64,000 bases of DNA from Ustilaginoidea virens (GCF_000687475.1 NC_057322.1:2108001-2172000); one strand, 5' to 3'. Shown: positions 22,380 to 34,322, counted from the first letter of the stretch. Numbers and translations are program-made. The notes: a model not told the origin generated them from the letters alone.

Positions 22380-23960
22380 AGTTAGCTCTAAGGTGCCCCA
22401 CTGAGGTGGGTTGGTGCCCTATAGCACGGTAAAACGCGCTGTGCCCCACCCACTAGGCTTGATTGGGCCACCACCTGTGCTGATAACTAGTCTATTTCCG
22501 GTATAGTATTAGAAGTAGGTGAAGTGCTTTTTATCGTTAATAATATACACCGTAGAACCAGTATCGTAGAGCAAAGAATCTATTGGCGTTTTCCCACCGG
22601 ATTATGCACTATAGCTAGTAGCTAGAAATTGCACACATTCGCGGTCCTAGAAGGAAGAATAGGCTATCTGACTGGGTGTAAGACTTAGAGTGTTATAATT
22701 CCCTAATATAAAGGAATCAATAGTCTTTTCGTCGGTCTTTTATAGGGTATCTGCTTTATTAGCTAAATCTTTCTTTTTTTTCTTCTTCTTATTTTCCGGC
22801 TTGCCTTATATAGCTAAAGAAGACCCTTATTATTAGGTAGAAGAAGACCCCTGTTTCTTTTTATTGGTATTAGTGGTAGTGTTTTTACCACCCTTACTAG
22901 TGTTATTACTAGCTGGCTTGCTACTATTATTGTTAGTAGCGGCACCCTTGACCTTTGCGAGGTGGGTAGTAGCCCTTACTACTAATAATCCTTTAATGCG
23001 TTATTCTTCCAGTAAATCAACTATATAAAATTGCAGGTTAATATTTAATGTATTTCCCTAAGTATAGGCGATTCTCATTATTGTGCGGTGCCATTCTACC
23101 CACTGAAAAAAGACCCCTTCTACAGCATGTAAATACTGGCTGATTTGGTCGAAAGGTTATATGTGGGAGCCTAAAATTTGCAGCCTAGATAGGTAGCTAT
23201 TAAAGGAGGCGTTAAAAGATTCTAAGGTACCCTTATAGCCTATAAAATTTAGTTAATAGAAGGCAGGGTATAGGTGGGTCCGCTATATATCTGATGAGTG
23301 AGAATACTATTTGGTGAGTAACGTAAAGGCTAACTCTGGGTCAGTGCACCAGTTAATAGCGGCAGCTGGTCCTTCTATGCAACTATTCTTAATAAATAAT
23401 AGTAAAAGTGCTTACTCTAAGTCGTTGAACTTACTAGCAATAGAAGGTTCTTCGATAAATTTAGCGATATTAAGTGCCCTAAGTTGAATCATAAGGGCCT
23501 GTTTCTATTAGTCGAAGTTAGATGCCCCCCTTAGCTTTTAGGATTCCTAGAATCCATTAGCTATTTTGGCTAGTTCCTTAATAGCTATAGCGCTGATTTG
23601 GCTGCTAATGCTGGATGGGACCGGCAGGGGTTGTTGCTGGGCTTTAGATAGAGAGGTATTTCCCTTACCCACAGGAGTTTAGAAGGTATCCATATCCATC
23701 ATATCCTGTGATGGTGGGCTAGCAGCAGGCTTGATTAGTCTATCTACTAAAGTGCCCACCTTATTAGCCAAAAAATCGATTTTAGAGTTCATTCGATTAA
23801 ATTTATGACTGAATTTTTTTCTTATTTCCTATTAGTCTTCCCTAAGTTGGGCAATTTCCTGGTTATTATTAGATTCTTCTACCTCTGCCGTATTAGGGAC
23901 TTAGTAGCCTAGGTTATTAGCAGGAGCGTTCTGATTGGCTATTATAGGAAGAGAAAAGGT
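22380..23960 (-). pseudogene. B1 gag and protease
   Basis: Protease motif YDTGSTVYIINDKKHFTYF with the catalytic DTG (22555-22566). Upstream on the coding strand is Gag: an N-terminal part with a coiled-coil-like NNQEIAQLREDQ and NRINSKIDFLANKVGTLVDR, a middle FAMLLTK.YSHSSD-like capsid segment, and a Lys/Asn/Ser-rich tail. No CCHC knuckle is evident. Stops are mostly TAG in Gln or Trp positions. Gag, protease and integrase appear to share one frame, as checked in B3. Confidence 0.8.
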
Positions 23961-24208
23961 GCCGGAAAGTCTTAAAAATGCGAAGAAAATTAAGACTGAA
24001 AATCTAAATAAAACTAGAAGAAAGCTGCATTAAGGAATAACCTTAGAAAATCCTATTGCAAGGATGTGTTGCAGCTTGGTGTGGTAGCTGGGTTCCTAAA
24101 TCTGGGATGATTAGTCCCTTGTTAGTAGATTTCTGGAAGGTTAGCTGCTAAATGCATTAAAATCCTAAGTTAGCGTAAAAAGTCTTAAGCTGGAAGCCTT
24201 GAGACACC

Positions 24209-24220
24209 GGGCTCATAACC
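24209..24220 (-). promoter_or_regulatory. B1 primer-binding site, half-tRNA-iMet type
   Basis: Directly inside the 5' LTR the coding strand reads GGTTATGAGCCC, the exact complement of GGGCTCATAACC in the anticodon arm of fungal initiator tRNA-Met. Drosophila copia and yeast Ty5 use this internal tRNA segment as primer. The same 12 nt occur in B3. Confidence 0.75.
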
Positions 24221-24946
24221 TGTTGCAAAATAGTGATTCAGAACACTGTTGGAAATATACTGGATACCGATAGTGGCGTATAAGGCATTGCAGAATAAAA
24301 CAAAGAGCTGGTTAAAGATTTAAAGCGCACAAGAGGTTAACCAGAGCAAAAATGTTAGGGAAATCTAATTCTAATTGTTGGTGACTATTCTAGCTAAAAA
24401 GAGGGAATTTTAGGCATATTTCTACCATCTTAAAAAAATAGTTGAAAATAATGAAAAACCGCAAAAATAGCGAAAAACCCGACGAAAAGTCGGTCTACCC
24501 AACCGTGCCCAGTCTATGCCCAATATCCTACCCAGTGCATACCCAACCAAGCCCAGTGGCTTATAGCGGTGTGCCGGATGCCCTATAACAGCCTGCCGTA
24601 CGGGCCGGAAGCCCTATATCGGTCTACCGTAAATGACCGGTATAGCGGGTGACTATATATAGAAGGCCGAAAGTGCTGGTATTAGCAAGGTTTGCCCATT
24701 TGGTAATCCCGTAGAAATGCGCCGCCTATTATGGGCCCTATGGCCCGCTATGACCGGCCGCTGTGGCCGGTTGTGGGGCGCTGTGCCGGTGCCGTGACCG
24801 GCGCTATGGCCCACTGTAATCGGCGTTGTGGGGCGCTATGCCCCACCATAGCGCCTGGTATAGCCACCGCGATATCTCAACGCAGAGACGTCGTATGGTG
24901 GCGAGACCAGTACCAAAATACAGCTAAAAAGGCGCTGATTTCAATA
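24221..24946 (-). repeat. B1 5' LTR (726 bp)
   Basis: Right-hand LTR. The terminus reads TTTCAATA after RIP of TTTCAACA. Differences from the left LTR are transitions where checked. Confidence 0.93.
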
Positions 24947-24951
24947 GGGTA

Positions 24952-25149
24952 ATTATACGATATAGCCTTTTTATGCGTGCTGTGGTCACGTGTATCGGCG
25001 CAGTCGGGCCGGGCTGCCCGCGTGCCCTACCGGGCTTAGGGGTAAAGGGGCAAAAGTGGCCACATCGTATGCAACGGGTGTGCGCGGCACATCTATCGTA
25101 ATGTGCCCAATTAGTGCCTAATTGGGCACCTTACTATAGCGATTCCGAC
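24952..25149 (-). repeat. A2 3' LTR, second part
   Basis: Resumes after B1 and its TSD copy, and ends ATTCCGACA, the inverted family A LTR start. Joined with 9911-10054 it restores the normal LTR length. Confidence 0.9.
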
Positions 25150-26073
25150 ACTAGCAGCTTCTCTTTTTATAGAAGCAAATATCGGAATCGCTAGGATGTA
25201 AGGCGCATATATAGAAAGAAAAGTGCGGCGCGGTCTCGGCAGGTTATGCCGCTGATAGCGCCGTCGCGCCGCGCGGCCGGCTTGTATAGGCTTATACCGT
25301 ATAGCCGGTATGTTGAATATCGCAGCGAAAACAAAGGGGCAAAAAGGGGCAGCAGTAAACGCAGTAAAAGCAGTAAATGCAGTAGAAATAACATAATATT
25401 GAATATAAGAAAATCCACATACTTGCCACCCATGATATCACTAATTATACCTAAACTCAGTTAGATATTAACCGGCCTCTTTACCCACCCTTCCATATGT
25501 ATAATAGCCCTATTTTAGTCGACAAAGGTCTTAAGGGCTTTATTAGGCGTTCTCTTGGTTATTATATTGGCGAGGTTATTATTTCCATTGATCTAGCGAA
25601 TTTTATAGATTTCCTAGCGCTCGTATAACTATCGTAAGACTATAATATCTATTATAAGCCTCTTTTCTTTTATAGTGCCTAGCTTAACTAGGTATTCGTA
25701 TAACGAAAAAGAGTCTATATATATAACGGTAGGGATCTTCGGCAATCCCAGCTTGCTAGTAATTATATTAAGGGTCGTGCCTATCGCGTATGCAATATCG
25801 ACCCCTTACACCATACTATACAGCTCCAAAGCGAGTGCGCTACGCGTCACACGCTTACTCTTTATAGAGCTATAAGTAATAATATTACCAGTTAGCTAGA
25901 AGGCGTTATCTATCGTATATTCCTTATTGCCTAGTATAATTATATAACTAATCTAGGAGCTTAAATCTTTATTATTAGCAAAGGATCCGTCAATAAATAT
26001 AAAGATCTTAGCTGTATTAAGGGCCAAATTGATATACCGCAAGCTACAATCCTAGTTATTAAGCTGCTATTAA
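25150..26073 (-). pseudogene. A2 3' UTR and RNase H
   Basis: Reverse complement of the A1 3' region: GC-rich UTR (25200-25460), then RNase H segments matching A1, including IFIDGSFANNKDLSS-like and the SALALELYSMV-like helix around 25800-25860. Interrupted at 26073 by A3. Stops abundant. Confidence 0.8.
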
Positions 26074-26414
26074 TGTCGGAATCACTGTCGCAAGGTGCCT
26101 AATTAGGCATATTGCGACAGATATACCGCGCACACCCGATGCGCACGATATGGCCACTTTAGCCCCTTTTGCCCTTTTACCCCTAAGCCCGGTAGGGCAC
26201 GCGGGCAGCCCGGCCCGACTGCGCCGATACATATGACTATAGTATGCATAAAAAGGCCATATTGTATAATTACCCTCTTTTACTTCCTTTCTTTCTTTTT
26301 AGATAGTCAGTTATAATTAAAGAAGTAATTATACCTTTAACTGGTGACCTTACGGTATACAATACCATACGCGCGACCCTACATATAACTAGGTACCCTA
26401 AGTTTATATCAATA
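26074..26414 (+). repeat. A3 5' LTR (341 bp)
   Basis: Begins TGTCGGAATCAC and ends TATCAATA. More RIP-mutated than A1. Followed by CTGATTAG and a different small hairpin, GTAGT/ACTAC. Confidence 0.92.
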
Positions 26415-26976
26415 CTGATTAGTAGTGATAACTACCACTCACAGAATAATTACATCTTATAAAGAATAGTGCATTATAGATCAGTAAGATATTGATTTCG
26501 AAGAGGCAGTTAAGCTTTCTCGGCTATACTAATAAGGAAGATAGGCAGCCTATTTTATTTTGAATAGCTAAGTATACTATTAACTAGAAGGAGAACGATT
26601 TATAACCTCTCTTTCCCCTCGTCTATCATAAGGAAGAAACTTACGCTAAATATCACGATATTTAAAAATACCTTTAGTATCTAGGAAGAATGATTTATAA
26701 CCTCTTCCTATTCTTTCTTTCTTTTACTACTATAGTTAAAAGCCCCTTTTGAATCTTATACTCCTTGCAATATATCCCCCCCCCTCTTCAAACCCTTATC
26801 TTAATACTATAGCCTCATTATTATTATTATAATAACTATAAGAGCTACCTAAGAGGATATAACAATTTGCCTTACTTTTTAACGATAATTAGACTAATGC
26901 AATAAAGCCTATCAACCCTAATAATGCTATAAATATATAACTACACAACTGTATCGCATTCTTAATAGATACCTAT
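26415..26976 (+). pseudogene. A3 leader and gag start
   Basis: RIP-decayed leader and first gag part, similar in layout to A1 12337-13010 but strongly AT-biased. Interrupted by C1, whose TSD CCTAT occupies 26972-26976. Confidence 0.5.
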
Positions 26977-27231
26977 TGTAAAGGACTGGCCCTAGGGCTA
27001 CTGCGAATAGGCGTCGAATAAATATATTAAATAGACTAAAGAGGAAAGAGAGAGGACCTAAATAGGGGGCTCTCGATAGTCTATTTAACCATATATTAGC
27101 ACGGGTCAGGGTCCTGGCGTAGTCCTGTGACCCTATACCACTAACTTATATAACCCTACCTAGGCTAGGCATAGGCGCAGCCCGAGTCCTAGCCACATTA
27201 TAGCGCAGGCGTAGCCCAAGCCCGTAATATA
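26977..27231 (-). repeat. C1 3' LTR (255 bp)
   Basis: Window-left LTR, TGTAAAGGACTGG to CCGTAATATA (originally CCGTGACA). The last 110 bp are clearly more RIP-mutated than the same part of the other C1 LTR. The flanking CCCCCCTCCTCCG at 27232 is the polypurine tract on the coding strand. Confidence 0.92.
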
Positions 27232-27589
27232 CCCCCCTCCTCCGCCTCGCAATCGAATTAATTATATTCCGAAACCCGCCCCTCCTCTATATAGGCCCAA
27301 TCAGATCGCCTAGGTTTTTATCGCGATAACCTTAAGTCTATTCGTCGGGTCTAGTTCATACACATAGGGGTATTGTAGAGTAGTCAATTCGATAGTAATA
27401 TAGTAAAAGCGTATAGAAGGCCGGTATCGTATCGCTAGTTAGAAGCTATCTATAGCAGCCGTTAGTATTATAAAAAATTTTTTGCTAGCTATCGGTAGGT
27501 AATCCCCTTAGGTAAAAGTATGTTTTCTTTCGCGCCCTCTTTATTACCTTTTTTCTTCCCTTCCTTTTCCTTCCTATAGCTGATTTAAT

Positions 27590-29000
27590 TATCGTTAGCG
27601 TCCTACTGTAAGTATTATCCCCCCTGCCTAGGGTCGTAATAGATGCTAATATTAATAGACTAGTTACCTATATATTCTCCAAAAGGCTATACCCTATCTC
27701 TGCCCGTATTTAATATATATATCGGTTCGAGCCTAATGCAACTCTATATTCCCCTAATTAACTGCATTAGGACCCCAAATATATCTAAGCCGAACCCTAG
27801 TAGCGGCTAAGCTGTAGGCGGCGCGACGACCCCTATAGAACCTAATATTATAAAAATCCTATAACCTGCGAGCGGTCTAACCGCCCTATCTGCTGGGCGC
27901 TCTAGCCCTTTAGAGCGTAAACGTAAGCCGTAGTACGCTATAGGCGACTATTTATTAGAGGGTAATTCCTCCGATAAAGAGCATAAATATGCCTATAATA
28001 AAGAGTTTTTATGCAAGCGGTATAACTAAAAAATATAGGCGACCGGTATTCTCCCCGTCTATATACGAAAAAGTAAAAGCAAAGGCTACTCTTACTGCTA
28101 AAATGCGCATAGCTCATACGTATAGCTCGACTTTAAGCTTATTAGTAATCCTAGACTCCAGCGGATTTATCGGGCGTAGATTAAGGCATATAAAGACGGT
28201 ACCGCCGTTATTAAACCTATATATCCCGCAACCGAGATAACTAAAGCCTGGGCTATTATCCTCTCGCCCTCTTTTCGGGCCCTTAATAACTAGTAGCGGT
28301 ATGCTATAGCCGCCGACCAAATGACTCCCTATATCCCGCATCTTGCTTTTAGTCCCTATGGTACTGCTAGTAAGGCATCAACCGATATCTCTTAAGCTAT
28401 AACTCCCTCCTGCTGCTAAGCCGGGTCAGTCGTCGATCTAGCCCCTATATTAAGCATAATGCGGGATATATAACGAGAGGCCTAGGAGCACTATACCTAA
28501 ATAGAGCAATACCTAGCGGCTCCTACCTGGCCCCGTCTAGCCCCCCCTCCCGCCCGCCCCTTACTAACCTACTACGCCGGGGAACCGCCTGCCTATAAGC
28601 AGGGTATATAGGTTCCCCTAGAGGCCTAGCTATACTACCTGCCGCAAAACGCCCTAGTGCTGCAGCAGCCCTAGCCGCCGCCGCTATAGACCCTATAGTA
28701 TCCTCATCAGGCCTTATTACAGCCCCCCCTATATTCCCCGCATAATATATCCCCTAGAACGCCATCACATTAGGGTCGTATAGGCAACTATCCGCATTAG
28801 GCCTACTCGCTATATATACATCCGACCCCCTATAGATACTACTATAGAGGTTATATGCAGCCGCCCCTGCTATTACCGCCCCTATAATAGCCGCCGCCGT
28901 AAAGGTACACCGATCCCAATAGTGCCGAAGAGGGCCTATATAACGACAAGTATAGTAGTTATAATGCAGGAGAGGGGGGAAGATAATACTAGCCTAAAAG
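27590..29000 (+). pseudogene. C1 antisense ORF (opposite to gag-pol)
   Basis: On the plus strand a coherent frame spans about 400 codons, broken only by TAG/TAA of RIP type. It reads SPLERKRKP, DYLLEGNSSDKEHKYAYN, KLISNPRLQRIYRA, EITKAWAIILSPSF, a polar helix IMRDI.REAQEHY, then a long Pro/Gln/Tyr-rich part and an Arg/Gly-rich tail before a poly-T tract. C2 carries a frame of the same place, strand, length and layout with a similar tail. No known domain is recognised. It could be an accessory protein expressed from the 3' LTR, or a captured sequence. N-terminal limit uncertain. Confidence 0.5.
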
Positions 29001-29025
29001 AGGGGCATACGAGCTTAATAGTTTA

Positions 29026-29076
29026 TTTTTTTTTTTTTTTTTTTTTTTTTTTAAGGGTTTTTTTTTTTTTTTTTTT
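29026..29076. repeat. C1 poly-T tract
   Basis: T runs at 29026-29052 and 29058-29076 separated by AAGGG. C2 has T18 at 56716-56733 in the same place, between the antisense frame and the chromodomain end. It would be a poly-A on the gag-pol strand. Confidence 0.85.
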
Positions 29077-29149
29077 GTAAATAGGCATTTAAGCATCGTT
29101 TATAGGTCCGGTAGACCTTATTTCGATAGCCTAAAGGGCCCATTATATA

Positions 29150-30640
29150 TACAAATATCACCCTATTTGGTTTCAAATGCCTTTCATACCGCTAAATCTT
29201 TAAAGTTTTCTAAGGGTTCCCATATAGGTAAATCGTACCCTTTCTATTTAACTAATATATTATAATTCTTACCCCAACCCTAAGCATTTTTCGCTGCTAA
29301 TATCGCCTTAACCTTATATTCCTCATATAGCTAATCAGAATCTTATAGGAGAATAAGTAGGGGCCTTAGCCTAGTATTAGTTATAGTCTATATTAAAAGC
29401 GGATTAAATACGGCCTATTTAATAAGGTCGATATAAAAAATTAAGTAGATACCCTCGGGGACATTAAGCCGGATAGTAAATAGGGATAGAATAGCGATAA
29501 CGGTATATTTAGTAGAGACCTAATTAAGCTTCTTATAAGGGCAATTCATCTTAATATTCCTTAGGTTAAGCTATATATAGTCTCTAACCTAGAAATACTC
29601 TACTAGGCGGTATAAACGGTTTATTACATCCTATTATCGTTATTATGCGAAAGTAATAGCAGCTTAAACTAACTCCCCTCCCTCCTAGAGGTTAGCTAGG
29701 AAGAAAGCCACCCGCCTTTTTAGTATTTTTAAGCTTAATATTACCTCTAAGGCCGGCGCAATAGTTAGTATATCGAACCTATTAAAGAGTCGGTTCAGGT
29801 TAAACCCTATTACTAATAATATCTAGTTATTTAGGGCGAGTTGGCATACCATAAGGTACTTAAGCCAATCGTACTAGTTAAAGGAGACTATAATACGGAA
29901 GACGGCCTAGACCTCTTAATTTATTCGTTTTATACTACTATCGGTTTAGGGGTAATATATAATCGAAAAGAGTTATTCGGTCCTAACTACCTTATAAAGT
30001 ATCATCTAGAATTATCCTACCTAATCTAAGCCTCTATTACTAATAATCTCATTAGGGAATCTATAGAAGTACTATTAGCATTATTAGAATCGCTCTATGC
30101 ATTCTTCGGCTATTATAAAGTATATCGCCTCTAGCTAGATATATTTCGATAAGCGGTTAGTAATTACTATAAAGAAATATAGGTCGGAAGAGTTATAGGC
30201 GGGGAGGTCTATTATAAAGTCTACTAATATTTACAATTAGAAACGGTCCAGGATCGGTAAGGGCTATAGTAGACCCTATTATAATTAGCAGCTCTTATAC
30301 GCCTTACGGTATCGATAGTTCTAAATAAACCTTACTACCTTAGATAATATATTATCGAAATAATAATCCTATCGCAGTAATTAGAAGGTAGTATTCTTCC
30401 TTAGGTGACCCGCTATAGGCGAGTTATAGCACCATTGAATCACTATTATAGTTAGGGGCTCGAACGATAGGAGCTATACCCGCCCCCAATAAAGCAATAT
30501 ACTATATGCATTTAAAGTATAATCTGCAATTTATTCCTGTATCGCTGCCTCTATAGGGAATTATCGCTCTCTATTCGCTACTACCGTCTATTATGCCCGG
30601 TATATACTATCTTTAGATATTGCTTAATCCTAAAGAGCCT
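29150..30640 (-). pseudogene. C1 integrase with C-terminal chromodomain
   Basis: Chromodomain at about 29200-29320: GWGKNYNILVK, stop, KGYDLPIWEP, where the stop stands for the usual Trp of VKWKGY. Chromodomains bind methylated histone H3 and steer integration to heterochromatin. Upstream (coding strand) lie integrase pieces: the HHCC-like PIAGHLRKNTTFQLL, the core around FIVITNRLSKYI, and a GPY-like stretch. Frameshifts and stops are frequent, so catalytic residues cannot all be placed. Confidence 0.8.
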
Positions 30641-30649
30641 AAAGGTAAG

Positions 30650-32110
30650 TATCGGCGAAGATATATAGGCCGTAAAGTAGGGTGACCTCTAAATCTAAAG
30701 TTAGGATCCTAATGCCTTTTATCCTATCTATATTAAGTATTAAAATAGATAGCAGTTTTAAGATCTAGCCGATTTATAGCTTTGCCCTATCTGCCTTTTA
30801 TTCCTATTGAGAAAATGCATTAGGGTATTAGGCTTATAACCCTAGCCTATACTAAAGATAGAAGTTAAAAAGCATTAGAGTTTTAGCCTATCGGGCTTAT
30901 CGCTCGGATATTTCTTATAGTTAGGCGAAGTACTTTAGATTCTTATAGTCAATAAGGATAGTAAAAGGGGAGGCTATTAAGCAGAGTTCTACTAACTATG
31001 CCTTAAGGCAAGAGATAATAGCAAAGAGTTCCTTATTATATATAGTATAATTTTATTCTATATCTAATAAGCGAGCAAAATAGTATGCAATAGGGTATAA
31101 TATATTATCCTCCCCGACTTACGATAGATAGCTACCGAAGGCTATATTAGAACTATCTACCTTAAGGACCGTCTCTTTATTAGGATCCTATTAAGCGAGA
31201 ACTAAAGATAATATAAAATACTACTTAAGCGCCTAGAATATTACTTCTTCTTCGTCTAACTATTAGAATAGAACCCCTTTCTTTATTAACCTAACTAAAG
31301 GGTTAGCGAGGCAGGAGAAGTCTAGGATAAAATCATAGTAGAAGTTAGTAAAGCTAAGGAAACTATAAACGCCTTTTAATTTCGTAGGTGCTTCCTAGTT
31401 CTAGATAGCCTTAATCTTTTTAGGGTCTAGATGGATTTCCTTTCTAGCTGTTATAATATATCCTAAGTACTAGACCTCCTTTACTACAAAATCGCACTTA
31501 TTAAGATTTAAATTTAAGCCGGCCTTTTATAGTTATTAAAGGACTTCCTTAATACGCCCTATATAGTCCGCCTTTAATCCCCTAGTATAGATTAGAATAT
31601 TATTAAAGTAGGCGGTTATAAAATCTCCTAGTATATTCCCTAAGGCCCTATTAATATATCTTTAAAAGGTCGTAAAGGCCCTAATTAGGCCAAATAGTAT
31701 AATAAGCTATTTAAATAGTCCGAATCGTATGCAGAATATAGTTAAATATTTATCGCCCTCTATAATATATATCTTATAGAACGCTATATATATATCAACC
31801 TTAGTAAACTATTTCGCCTAGGATAGGGATCGTAATATCTCCTTAATTAAAGGAAGGGGGTATCGGTTTTAGGCTATAACCTTATTAAGGGCCCGATAAT
31901 CGATATAAAAATGCTACCCGCTATTCCCCTTTCTAGCTAGTAGGACTAATACCGCTGCCGATAAGGAGCTCGCTTAGATTTATCTTTTATTTATTAGGTT
32001 AATTACTTATCTCTAAACCTTAAATAACTAGTCTTATGGTATATTATATAATAGGCCCTAAAGTAGGTCTAGCTAGCTCCTATCTATAGTCTTTTTAAGC
32101 CAGATATAGT
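30650..32110 (-). pseudogene. C1 reverse transcriptase and RNase H
   Basis: RT: HFYIDYRALNKVIA, RYPLPLIKEIL, KVDIYIAFYKIYI, TFQRYINRALG-like, and the catalytic box YFNNILIYT (YFDDILIYT with both Asp changed to Asn by G-to-A), then AGLNLNLNKCDFVVKEV and YLGYIIT. RNase H: ETVLKVDSSNIAFGSYLSQ and NYTIYNKELFAIISCLK. The linear order and wording are typical Ty3/gypsy. Confidence 0.9.
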
Positions 32111-32539
32111 GATTTAATATACCCTAGTATAAAGGGAGACTAGAAGCCTTCTCCTTATTAAAAAGGTCGGCGAATTCTTATAATTCTATCGGGAGTACCT
32201 ACGGCTCCTATAATTATAAGGCAGAGTCTTAATAAGATAGCAGTATAATATAGAGGATGCGTATTATCTCCTATAAGCTTATTATAATAAAAGAAGTCGA
32301 CTGGTCTCTAGAGCGTTTCGCCCGCTTTAGTATACTATAGAAAATAAAGCTAAGGATATTTACTATAGTTAGACCCTATCGTCTTCTCGTTAATTCTTTA
32401 ACGATAAGGCTACCTATTGATCCGATCTTTAATTAGTACTACTTTGCCTATAGTATAATATTATAGTACTCTATCTAAGGCATCCTAAGGATAATATCGC
32501 GGGTAAAGCCTAGGATAATATAAAGTATAACCGTAGATA

Positions 32540-33740
32540 GCCATCTATCGATATCGATTACTATATAGACGATATAGGTAATAGAGGAATGTATTACCTT
32601 ACGTTCTCCTAAATGGCTCTAAATATCTATTGCTATTCCGATTTCCTTGCGTTATAGTAGGCAGATAAGTTAGAGGCCTAACCGTTATACTATCTTTTCG
32701 CTTATAGTGCTATAATAGTTATATCCTAAGTCGATTAAAGTATCAATAAAGGTATAGGATTTATATAAGATTGGTACTAAAAAGGGGTATCTATCTATTT
32801 ATTCTACGATCTCTTTTAATTCCTTCTATAATTAGGCTAGGGTCTATATATATATCTTAAGCCCTTTAACGAGATTAGGTTTAAAGGCTATTCTTTTTCC
32901 TAATCTTTATTACTATTTTCGACCTCTATAACTTATAAGTCTAGTAAGGCTACCTTAACTGTATCTAGCTAGATTACTAGTAGTAGGTAGTATATATTCC
33001 TCCGATACTTAGAAGAGCCGTATTAAAGATAAAGACCTTTCTTCTTATATTCTTTATATCGTTCTATAGAGACCTATATTGCTCTAGGTAAATTACCCTT
33101 TAAGTCTAGCTTATTAACGCCCGATATTTATATATCGCCTTTAGAATCCTAGATATAGGTTAGTTGGAAATAGGCTAAACCCGGTTGGTAGTTAATAGTT
33201 AGGCTAATCTCGATATCGATAGTAATTTATCGATAGTAGTCTACTGCCGAATAGTAATCGTAATGGGAGACCCTAAGGCTAATAATCTTATTAGCTATAT
33301 GAGTATTAAGCGCTAATCGGAGATATTCTAGCTTAACTTCCTTAGGCTAACTAAGATTGCTAGTAAATATAAGTTTTTCTTCGAATCGTATAAAAAAGGC
33401 AGTAAAAGGTTCCTTAAGGCCCTAGCGTAAAGAGTACTTAAGCTTAGTAATAGCGCGATCTTACTAGTGTGGATCCTTAAAGAGATATTAGAGGTATTCA
33501 AAGAACTTTATTATATTATAATCGCAAGCTGTACTATTCTTAAAGAAGGCTATAACCTATAATTAGACTATAGACGATAGGTTTTAGAAGATAAATATTT
33601 ATTAAGTCTTTTCGTCTCTAATAAAGTCCCTATCGACCTTAAGCTTATATTATATAAAGGTCCGCTAGGCTGTAAATATAGCCTTTTTGCTATTAAAGGG
33701 GTCCTTTATCGGGATCGGCTTATACTTTAGCTAGGTATCC
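32540..33740 (-). pseudogene. C1 gag and protease
   Basis: Gag begins near 33735 with PIPIKDPFNSKKAIF and continues with PFTAFFIRFEEKLIFTSNLS and LEYLRLALNTHIANKIIGL, matching the C3 gag. The protease motif near 32745 reads TLIDLGYNYYSTISEKIV, where LIDSG is expected (C3 keeps DSG). Spacer 33740-34057 is leader. Confidence 0.75.
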
Positions 33741-34057
33741 TAAGTAGTAGGGAGGGGGTCGTTCTATTATACGACCGGGGCCAGTTAGGTAGCGTTTTAG
33801 GAGCTATTTAACTAGTTCGCAAGGAGGGTCTATAGCGAGGCGGCAATAGTAGCGAGGTATTATGTATTAGTCTGCATCTGCGCCTTTATTTATTGTAACC
33901 CTGATGCAAGCTGCTCCACTTGGGTATGTATATTATATTGGGGGCATTATAGTCTCGGGTTATCTATACCCGTTTCTTTAGGTATACTTATCTCGATATC
34001 TTATATAGCCTGTATTATCGGCTCTATGATGTAAGGTTATAATAGCAAGGCTAAGAG

Positions 34058-34068
34058 AGTCTATTTAA
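34058..34068 (-). promoter_or_regulatory. C1 self-priming PBS
   Basis: The coding strand reads TTAAATAGACT one base after the 5' LTR. It is the exact complement of AGTCTATTTAA inside the LTR (plus-strand TTAAATAGACT at 34120-34130). Same arrangement in C2 and C3. Confidence 0.65.
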
Positions 34069-34069
34069 A

Positions 34070-34322
34070 TATAAAGGACTGGCCCTAGGGCTACTGCGAA
34101 TAGGCGTCGAATAAATATATTAAATAGACTAAGGAGGAAAGAGAGAGGACCCGAATAGGGGGCTCTTGATGGTCTATTTAACTATACGTTAGTATGGGTC
34201 GGGGTCCTAGCGTAGTCCCGTGACCCCGTGCCGCTAACTCATATGACCCTAGCTAGGCTAGGCACGGGCGCAGCCCGAGTCCTAGCCACATTGTGGCGCG
34301 GGCGTAGCCCGAGCCCGTGACA
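34070..34322 (-). repeat. C1 5' LTR (253 bp)
   Basis: Right-hand LTR, ending CCCGTGACA and hardly mutated over its outer 110 bp, while its inner end reads TATAAAGG (TGTAAAGG originally). Confidence 0.92.

Larger units (their letters stand above)
10055..24946 (-). mobile_element. B1: Ty1/copia family B, complete, hosting A1
   Basis: Flanked by a perfect TSD, GGGTA at 10050-10054 and 24947-24951. LTRs of 726 bp start TGTTGCAAAAT and end TTTCAACA (right copy TTTCAATA after RIP). Without A1 the element is about 7.52 kb. Minus-strand order is 5' LTR (right), PBS, gag, protease, integrase, long linker, RT, RNase H, polypurine tract, 3' LTR (left), the order that defines copia. It is the least damaged B copy: protease DTGS, RT YIDD and the RNase H frame survive, but stops occur elsewhere. 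Confidence 0.93.
26977..34322 (-). mobile_element. C1: Ty3/gypsy chromovirus, family C, complete
   Basis: TSD CCTAT at 26972-26976 and 34323-34327. LTRs about 254 bp. Coding strand is minus: 5' LTR (right), self-complementary PBS, gag, protease, RT, RNase H, integrase, chromodomain, then a frame on the opposite strand, polypurine tract and 3' LTR (left). RT before integrase defines gypsy, and the chromodomain makes it a chromovirus. 7,346 bp in all. RIP stops throughout. Confidence 0.93.

Noticed and set aside
29841..30029. A 62-codon plus-strand frame inside the C1 integrase
   Set aside because: Antisense to integrase with no counterpart of the same frame in C2; a shadow frame.
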